Origin: a virus
Virus record (IMG/VR): IMGVR_UViG_3300042914_002590
Coordinates: 1 to 24,117 of that record
Length of the DNA stretch: 24,117 bases
Reading direction: 5' to 3' (one strand)
Under the pieces are notes generated by a model that saw only the letters and a list, made by a program, of their open reading frames with translations, did no database searches and was not told the origin of the DNA. This document shows, in pieces, positions 20,218 to 24,117 of this stretch. The translations under genes were made by a program, and so were the position numbers. The first letter of the stretch is position 1. Each line of letters opens with the position of its first letter.

Positions 20218-22053
20218 ATGTTTAATTGGGAAAAAGTAGGGATTGATATATCAAAGGTGCGTGGCGGCAAAGCGTTTTGCCCAAAGTGCCACCACACCAG
20301 AAACGATAAAAGGGATAGATCTCTTTCTGTTAATTTACAAAATGGAGTTTATAATTGCCATTACCACGGCTGCGAATTTAGCGGTTCTGTAGCCGAAAGA
20401 CCACAAAAGATTATGAAAAAGGACTTTACGCCACCAGTTCCCCGACCACAAAAAGTATCGGATAAAGTTCTTGCTTGGTTTGAGAATGAGAGAAAAATAA
20501 GCAATAATACACTTCTTCGTATGGGTATTACCGAAAACGAAGAGTGGTTCTTTGATGGCAAAAAAATGGCTATTTGCTTTAACTACTTTAGAGATGAAAA
20601 GCTTGTAAATATAAAATTTAGAACAGCAGACAAAAAGTTTAAAATGTCTGCTGGTGCAGAGCTTATACCATACAACCTTGATGCAGCAAAAGGAGAAAAA
20701 GAGCTTTATTGGGTAGAGGGGGAGATTGATTTACTCACCTGTATAGAGTGTGGAATATACAATGTTGTGTCTGTACCTAATGGCGCTTCTGGTGGAGAGG
20801 GTGCAAAACTTGAGTATATTGATAACTCTTGGAGAGAAATTCAACACATTGAAAAGCATATTATTTGTGTTGATAATGATGAAGCGGGTAAAAAATTAAG
20901 AGATGCTCTATCTTTTAGGCTTGGTGCGGAAAAGTGTTGGTATATAACATACCCAGATGAAGCGGTTGTTAACGATAAGGGAGAGGTTAGAACTTGTAAA
21001 GATTTAAACGAGGTTCTTGTGAGCCTTGGTAAGGATAAGGTTAGGGAAGTCGTGGCGCAACTTGAGCAACCAAAAATTGCGGGAGTACATTATGTAGAGG
21101 ATATAGCTAATGATATATTTGATGTTTATGCTAATGGTAGAGTTGTCGGCGAAACAACACACCTTCCAGAGTTTGATAAGATTTTTAAATGGAAAAAGGG
21201 TGATATAAACTTAGTTTTTGGTCACGGAAATTTTGGTAAAACACAGTTTTGGATTCATTTAATGGTTATTAAGTCAATTTATGACGGATGGAGGTGGGCT
21301 ATATTCTGTCCCGAAAACTTTCCTCCAACGGATTTTTATATCGATGTCGTTGAAATGTACACAGGAAAACATATTGACGATAGAATGGCTAATAAAATGA
21401 GTGCTGATGAATTGAATGAAGCATTAGAGTTTTTCCAAAAACATTTTATATATGTTTATCCTGATGAAGCGCAGAATCTCGAAAACATACACGCGATATT
21501 TAGAAGTCTTGTTTTAAAACACGGTATTGATGGCGTCTTGATTGATCCTTGGAATCAGCTTGACCATATTATTGATAGTAGAGAAGATTTGTATTTATCT
21601 AAGGCGCTAAAAGAGGTTAAAAGGTTTGCTTTGTTAAATGGAATATCTTATAACATAATTGCACACCCTAAGACAGTTCCACCAAACAAGGATAACGAGT
21701 TGCCTAAACTACAAGTGTTTCATATTTCTGGTGGCCCAACTTGGAGAGCAAAAATTGATAATATACTTTCTGTAGAAAGGCCTGATTGGTATAAAGACAA
21801 GCAAAGTGGATGGGTGCAGGTTGAAACGCATAAAATAAAAAGAGTTAGAACAGGGGGTTCATTAGGCACTTGTGATTTTGATTATTATTTAAGAACTTCA
21901 AGGTATCAAGAAAGAGGAAGAGATGTTTTTGTTTGCGATCCAAAGAGGGCCGCAAAGGTTAAGTCTTCCCACAACCCAGAAAATATAACACAGGCAGAGA
22001 TAAGCAATAATTGGCTACCTTATAAAGATGGGGATACTGAGGCACCGTTTTAA
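20218..22053 (+). CDS. primase-helicase (zinc, TOPRIM and RecA-type helicase)
   Basis: Start ATG 20218 (611 residues) is preferred over 20176 because MFNWEKVGI fits the family start and does not overlap the preceding gene. Order: zinc finger at 21-52 (C21-x2-C24 ... C47/H48 ... C52), TOPRIM with E168 in VEGEIDLL and D219/D221 in CVDNDEAGK, then a RecA-like helicase with Walker A GHGNFGKT (335-342) and a Walker B-type VLIDPWNQLDH about 110 residues later. A further marker near the C-terminus is HISGGPTWRAKIDN. It unwinds DNA and makes primers at the replication fork, as T7 gp4 does. The initiator gene lies just upstream. Confidence 0.9.
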   Translation: MFNWEKVGIDISKVRGGKAFCPKCHHTRNDKRDRSLSVNLQNGVYNCHYHGCEFSGSVAERPQKIMKKDFTPPVPRPQKVSDKVLAWFENERKISNNTLLRMGITENEEWFFDGKKMAICFNYFRDEKLVNIKFRTADKKFKMSAGAELIPYNLDAAKGEKELYWVEGEIDLLTCIECGIYNVVSVPNGASGGEGAKLEYIDNSWREIQHIEKHIICVDNDEAGKKLRDALSFRLGAEKCWYITYPDEAVVNDKGEVRTCKDLNEVLVSLGKDKVREVVAQLEQPKIAGVHYVEDIANDIFDVYANGRVVGETTHLPEFDKIFKWKKGDINLVFGHGNFGKTQFWIHLMVIKSIYDGWRWAIFCPENFPPTDFYIDVVEMYTGKHIDDRMANKMSADELNEALEFFQKHFIYVYPDEAQNLENIHAIFRSLVLKHGIDGVLIDPWNQLDHIIDSREDLYLSKALKEVKRFALLNGISYNIIAHPKTVPPNKDNELPKLQVFHISGGPTWRAKIDNILSVERPDWYKDKQSGWVQVETHKIKRVRTGGSLGTCDFDYYLRTSRYQERGRDVFVCDPKRAAKVKSSHNPENITQAEISNNWLPYKDGDTEAPF

Positions 22054-22067
22054 AATAAATAAATAAT

Positions 22068-22331
22068 ATGAAAACCGAACAATTAGAAAAATTTTTAATT
22101 AAAGACTGTTATGAATTAAGGTTAGAAGATGGCCTGCTGTATTCAACCATTTTTGATGAAGAGCTAGATCCTATCGAAGTTTTATTTGATAGCGAAGGGT
22201 GTATAGAAATTAACACGGAAAATTTAAAATACATAACACTATCTACTACACAATTAAAAAAATTAATTACTTTAATTAAAAAAGCAGAAAAAATTTATAA
22301 AAATCAAGAAGACTTGATTGATGAAATTTGA
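22068..22331 (+). CDS. small acidic protein after primase-helicase
   Basis: An 87-residue acidic protein (KTEQLEKFLIKDCYELRLED...), ending with a helix that is Lys/Glu rich (LKKLITLIKKAEKIYKNQ). It lies 14 bases after the primase gene. It might be a helicase accessory factor, but no family is recognised. Confidence 0.65.
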   Translation: MKTEQLEKFLIKDCYELRLEDGLLYSTIFDEELDPIEVLFDSEGCIEINTENLKYITLSTTQLKKLITLIKKAEKIYKNQEDLIDEI

Positions 22332-22342
22332 AAATGTTTTAA

Positions 22343-22570
22343 ATGGCAATAGTTAGAAATATACAAAACAATAATTTATATCGATATCTTGGAGATAATA
22401 AATATCGAAATATTATGACTGGCGTAGAAGGAGAAATTGATGAAGCTGTAGCAAGTCGGATATTTAAGATAAACTTGGAGTTAACAGATCTGTGCGAGAA
22501 CTTCCCCAACATAGAGATTATGATTAACAAGTTAAAACTTAAATCAGATAAAAATGGAACCGACAATTAA
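22343..22570 (+). CDS. conserved small phage protein
   Basis: A 75-residue protein starting MAIVRNIQNNNLYRYLGDNK, with NIMTGVEGEIDEAVASRIF and NLELTDLCENFPNIE after it. This is a recurrent phage protein: the R-N-x-Q-N-N-N-L-Y-x-Y-L and TGVEGEV blocks are typical. It lies in replication regions; function unknown. It overlaps the next gene by 17 bases. Confidence 0.75.
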   Translation: MAIVRNIQNNNLYRYLGDNKYRNIMTGVEGEIDEAVASRIFKINLELTDLCENFPNIEIMINKLKLKSDKNGTDN

Positions 22571-22778
22571 AAGGTTTGCTAAATGGGTTATTGAAAAATA
22601 TGAAATCAGTATACCCGAAAAGGTATTAGAAGAAATGTATAACGATTCTCGTAAGGAGATAGTAAATGCGTGGGAAGACGGCGCACTTGCAGGAGAATCG
22701 TATATGTTTTGGATAAATGGAAATGAATATTTTGATAGAACTTACTTAAACGATTTAAACGATTCCGGCTCTCGTTAA
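22554..22778 (+). CDS. small acidic protein
   Basis: A 74-residue protein; helices near residues 4-40 (IKRFAKWVIEKYEISIPEKV) and an acidic, aromatic C-terminal part. The start overlaps the gene before it by 17 bases, so the two are co-translated. A dispersed motif copy in the gene gives the peptide NAWEDGA. No named family. Confidence 0.65.
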   Translation: MEPTIKRFAKWVIEKYEISIPEKVLEEMYNDSRKEIVNAWEDGALAGESYMFWINGNEYFDRTYLNDLNDSGSR

Positions 22779-22790
22779 CCGGGTTTTATT

Positions 22791-23348
22791 ATGTCTGGTC
22801 TTATTAAAAAAACAGAAGGGGTTACTTACTTAAACATCAAAGAAGGGAAATTGGTGTCAAAGAAAAATGGTGTCCTCGAAACCTTTGACGGCGTTAAAGG
22901 TACAATTTCAAAGATTGAGTTCATTAAGGACGAGTATGAGGGTAAGCCTTACGAAAAGGCGGCTATCCATATTAGTTACATTGATGAAAACTTTATCTTA
23001 CAAATGCACGTTGATAGCGGGTATTTTAGAAACTTTTGTAATGCGTTGAAAAACGGCAACCCAAAAGAAGAGGTTTATATCCAGCCATCATTTAAAAAAG
23101 ATGAAAGGGGTAAAAGTATGGCAGGATGCTTTGTTTCTCAAAATGGAAAATTCTTAAAGCACGCGCACACCAAAGATGCTCCGGGAGATCTTCCCCAGCT
23201 TGAAACAGTAACCTTCAAAGGAGAAACGCGCTACGATAACTCAAAGCAAATTGAGTACTGGAAGAACTGGATATCCAAGACCTTTAATGGAGAGGCTACA
23301 CAAACACAAGAACAAGAAGAAGACGGTGCTACAGATTTACCCTTTTAA
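22791..23348 (+). CDS. single-stranded DNA-binding protein
   Basis: A 185-residue protein with an OB-like beta-rich core (residues about 1-115; TYLNIKEGKLVSKKNGV, GTISKIEFIKDEYEGKPYEK, FRNFCNALKNGNP) and an acidic tail ending DGATDLPF. That DLPF end is the usual partner-docking tip of bacterial SSB and T7 gp2.5-like proteins. It would coat ssDNA during phage replication and recruit the primase-helicase and recombination proteins. A copy of the dispersed motif lies in GDLPQL (about 23190). The stop shares one base with the next start. Confidence 0.8.
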   Translation: MSGLIKKTEGVTYLNIKEGKLVSKKNGVLETFDGVKGTISKIEFIKDEYEGKPYEKAAIHISYIDENFILQMHVDSGYFRNFCNALKNGNPKEEVYIQPSFKKDERGKSMAGCFVSQNGKFLKHAHTKDAPGDLPQLETVTFKGETRYDNSKQIEYWKNWISKTFNGEATQTQEQEEDGATDLPF

Positions 23349-23533
23349 TGGAAGGGACAATAACGCTGTATGACTACAATAATGATTTTATTACGTCCTC
23401 AAGGTATAAGGGCCTATCAAACAGAAAAAGCATCATTCTGAATTGGCACAATAAATATGGCAAGAGGATGGATAGAATGTATTTACAAGTAGCACCCAAT
23501 TACTTTTCATCACAAAAGAAGCCGAGGAAATAA
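23348..23533 (+). CDS. small basic protein, last gene of the rightward arm
   Basis: A 61-residue protein (MEGTITLYDYNNDFITSSRY...), ending in a Lys/Arg-rich SSQKKPRK tail. The stop codon lies in the loop of the terminator hairpin, so this gene ends the transcript. Its start overlaps the SSB stop (TAATG). The short beta-alpha layout (strand, strand, helix SIILNWHNKYG) is reminiscent of small phage DNA- or RNA-binding proteins. No named family. Confidence 0.65.
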   Translation: MEGTITLYDYNNDFITSSRYKGLSNRKSIILNWHNKYGKRMDRMYLQVAPNYFSSQKKPRK

Positions 23534-23550
23534 CCTCGGCTTTCTTCTTT
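23519..23550. terminator. strong intrinsic terminator ending the rightward arm
   Basis: AAGCCGAGG (23519-23527) and CCTCGGCTT (23534-23542) form a perfect 9-bp stem around a 6-base loop AAATAA, which contains the stop codon of the last gene. A T-rich tail follows (TCTTCTTTTT). On the minus strand the trailing sequence is also T-rich, so it could end the leftward lipoprotein transcript as well. Confidence 0.85.
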
Positions 23551-23598
23551 TTACCGCCGAAACCCGACCAAGAGTCCCGTTATTAAATGGTGCGGTAA

Positions 23599-23748
23599 TT
23601 AGTTTGCTTTACGGAACTCAATTCCAATAAAGACCTTTGTAGAATCACGAAGGATTTTTCCGTCCAGATATTGTTTCTGAACAGTTACGCAAGATGTCAG
23701 GGAAGTCGCAATGCAGGTAAGTACGGCAATTGATAAAAACTTTTTCAT
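23599..23748 (-). CDS. small lipoprotein
   Basis: A 49-residue frame, ATG 23748 to TAA 23599. MKKFLSIAVLTCIATSLTSC is a lipoprotein signal peptide: Lys pair, hydrophobic core, then LTSC lipobox with Cys20 as the lipid-attachment site. The mature part is 29 residues, VTVQKQYLDGKILRDSTKVF with a basic end. A short lipoprotein in a phage could be a spanin subunit, a superinfection-exclusion factor or a moron. It is transcribed with or just after the small HTH gene. It is well below the usual length cut-off, but the signal peptide is convincing. Confidence 0.75.
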   Translation of the reverse strand: MKKFLSIAVLTCIATSLTSCVTVQKQYLDGKILRDSTKVFIGIEFRKAN

Positions 23749-23757
23749 ATTACAAAG

Positions 23758-23925
23758 TTACTCCATTATTAGAATGTAGTGGGAAGTCTTGCCACCCGAT
23801 TTATAGCAATATTTAACTCCCGGAAGGGGTTTGTTGTTTTTAAGACGCTTAATAATTGCCTGCCTTGTTAGGCCGTGAAGTTTGGCGTAGTTGGTTACAG
23901 ATATAACAGTTCCCTCTTTCTTCAT
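23758..23925 (-). CDS. small HTH DNA-binding protein
   Basis: I choose the internal ATG 23925 (55 residues) over the longer frame from 24021, because the upstream part is hydrophobic and runs through a promoter region. Residues 5-30 (GTVISVTNYAKLHGLTRQAI and IKRLKNNKPLPGVK) form a helix-turn-helix like an excisionase or MerR-type recognition unit. The Gly-Gly-Lys-Thr-Ser-His-Tyr block near the end comes from a dispersed motif copy. Upstream repeats suggest it represses its own promoter. It could switch the lipoprotein gene as well. Confidence 0.7.
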   Translation of the reverse strand: MKKEGTVISVTNYAKLHGLTRQAIIKRLKNNKPLPGVKYCYKSGGKTSHYILIME

Positions 23926-23933
23926 AAGTTTAC

Positions 23934-23974
23934 AATTGACAACAAAAATAACTAATAAGTTGTAAATTGACAAC
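23934..23974 (-). promoter_or_regulatory. promoter with two operator repeats for the HTH gene
   Basis: On the minus strand GTTG (23974-23971), 20-base spacer, TATTTTTG (23950-23943) is a Bacteroidota-type promoter 17 bases ahead of ATG 23925. The plus-strand 10-mer AATTGACAAC occurs exactly at 23934-23943 and 23965-23974, 31 bp (about three helical turns) apart. One repeat covers the -33 box and the other lies just past the -7 box, as expected for an autorepressor's operators. Confidence 0.65.
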
Positions 23975-23979
23975 CCTAG

Positions 23980-24008
23980 TGCATGAAATTTGCGTAAAGT
24001 TTCATGCA
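23980..24008. repeat. inverted repeat with 9-bp arms
   Basis: TGCATGAAA (23980-23988) and TTTCATGCA (24000-24008) are perfect inverted copies around an 11-base spacer. It stands 55 bases upstream of the HTH gene start and is outside any accepted gene. It could be another regulator's operator. Confidence 0.7.
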
Positions 24009-24034
24009 GATTTGTGTCCATAAGCCCTTATAAG

Positions 24035-24063
24035 CCCCCCCCTATCCCCCCACTTCCCCCCCC
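24035..24063. repeat. three long C runs (G runs on the minus strand)
   Basis: C8 (24035-24042), C6 (24046-24051) and C8 (24056-24063) in 29 bases, in an otherwise A/T-rich region. The minus strand could fold as a G-quadruplex, since each long run can give two G-tracts. It contains GGGGAAGTGGGG, a form of the dispersed motif. Homopolymers of this length are also prone to slippage or sequencing error. Confidence 0.75.
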
Positions 24064-24117
24064 TACATAAAGAAAAACCAATAAGAGATATAAAGAGAGA
24101 GAACATATAAAGCACAC

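Larger units (their letters stand above)
1156..24058. repeat. dispersed 12-bp motif, consensus GGGAAGWYNYGG
   Basis: Hand count of the GGGAAG core: 42 copies. Plus-strand cores start at 1156, 1975, 2947, 3508, 4369, 4676, 4923, 5450, 6101, 7441, 8439, 9042, 12495, 13283, 14115, 15586, 17838, 18127, 18847, 21044, 22672, 23700, 23781. Minus-strand copies (CTTCCC start) are at 3529, 4052, 4847, 5539, 5759, 9357, 10008, 11307, 11382, 11733, 13592, 14076, 14265, 15677, 18659, 21965, 22501, 23190, 24053. In 40 of 42 the next base is A or T, never G; C/T is preferred two bases on. Twelve match all of GGGAAGWYNYGG. Function unknown. Confidence 0.85.

Noticed and set aside
23550-23598. A second hairpin (TTACCGC with GCGGTAA) behind the lipoprotein gene
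   Set aside because: The 7-bp arms are 35 bases apart, and the strong terminator at 23519-23550 already serves this gap.
23926-24021. A longer start for the small HTH protein, giving a membrane segment
   Set aside because: The extra part covers the repeat operators and the promoter, and the internal ATG gives the HTH domain alone.
1-24117. A CRISPR array or tRNA gene
   Set aside because: I saw no regularly spaced direct repeats and no cloverleaf with a T-loop. The 18.9-kb gap has a GGTTC stretch but no tRNA fold.
1-24117. Reading the GGGAAG motif as a Shine-Dalgarno sequence
   Set aside because: Most copies lie inside genes, far from starts and on both strands, and the host type does not use strong Shine-Dalgarno sequences.
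1-24117. Reading the motif as an oriented recombination (Chi) or chromosome-segregation signal
   Set aside because: Copies are almost equally split between strands (23 to 19), with no clear polarity in either arm. This weakens but does not exclude a recombination role.

Overview
The window looks like part of a tailed double-stranded DNA phage that infects a member of the Bacteroidota. The packaging and head genes (large terminase, portal, probable scaffold, major capsid) and a replication block (zinc/TOPRIM/RecA primase-helicase, DUF4373-type initiator, SSB with a DLPF tail) show it is a phage. Three observations point to the host phylum: genes start after A/T-rich leaders with no obvious Shine-Dalgarno sequence, several upstream regions carry the Bacteroidota promoter pattern TTTG-N19/20-TAnnTTTG, and the small-protein families are of the kind common in Bacteroidota phages. 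Both ends of the phage genome lie outside the window, and no tail genes are present.

Layout. Positions 1-14397 form a dense leftward (minus strand) array. Read in the direction of transcription it holds a GT-B-like glycosyltransferase, two small proteins, a DUF5672-GT9 fusion, a SAM methyltransferase, a run of small basic proteins, TerL, portal, small head proteins, scaffold, major capsid protein, and a partial GIY-YIG endonuclease cut by the window edge. Positions 14.4-15.2 kb form a switch region: a short rightward gene, a bidirectional terminator, a leftward two-gene module headed by a LuxR-type HTH protein, and a divergent promoter pair with a perfect 12-bp palindrome. From 15.2 to 23.5 kb a rightward arm carries an HNH protein, a decayed DNA methyltransferase, a five-gene sugar-nucleotide cassette, a candidate structured RNA, the replication genes and SSB, ending in a strong terminator. 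The last 500 bases hold a leftward lipoprotein and a small HTH protein with its own repeat operator.

Two systems stand out. (1) The sugar cassette encodes a heptose-7-phosphate-kinase-like PfkB, an HAD phosphatase, a cupin and an HldE-C-like nucleotidyltransferase. The opposite arm encodes a GT9 (heptosyltransferase family) fusion, a second GT-B-like protein and a methyltransferase. Together they could make, transfer and possibly cap an ADP-heptose-like sugar. (2) A short DNA motif, consensus GGGAAGWYNYGG, is scattered through the window on both strands. I counted 42 copies of its GGGAAG core, where base composition predicts roughly six. Copies lie in many genes, in different reading frames, and in non-coding DNA. 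It leaves the same short peptides (TSL, SSP, WED, GEVVDI, FP) in unrelated proteins, so the selection appears to act on the DNA. I know of no described element that matches it.
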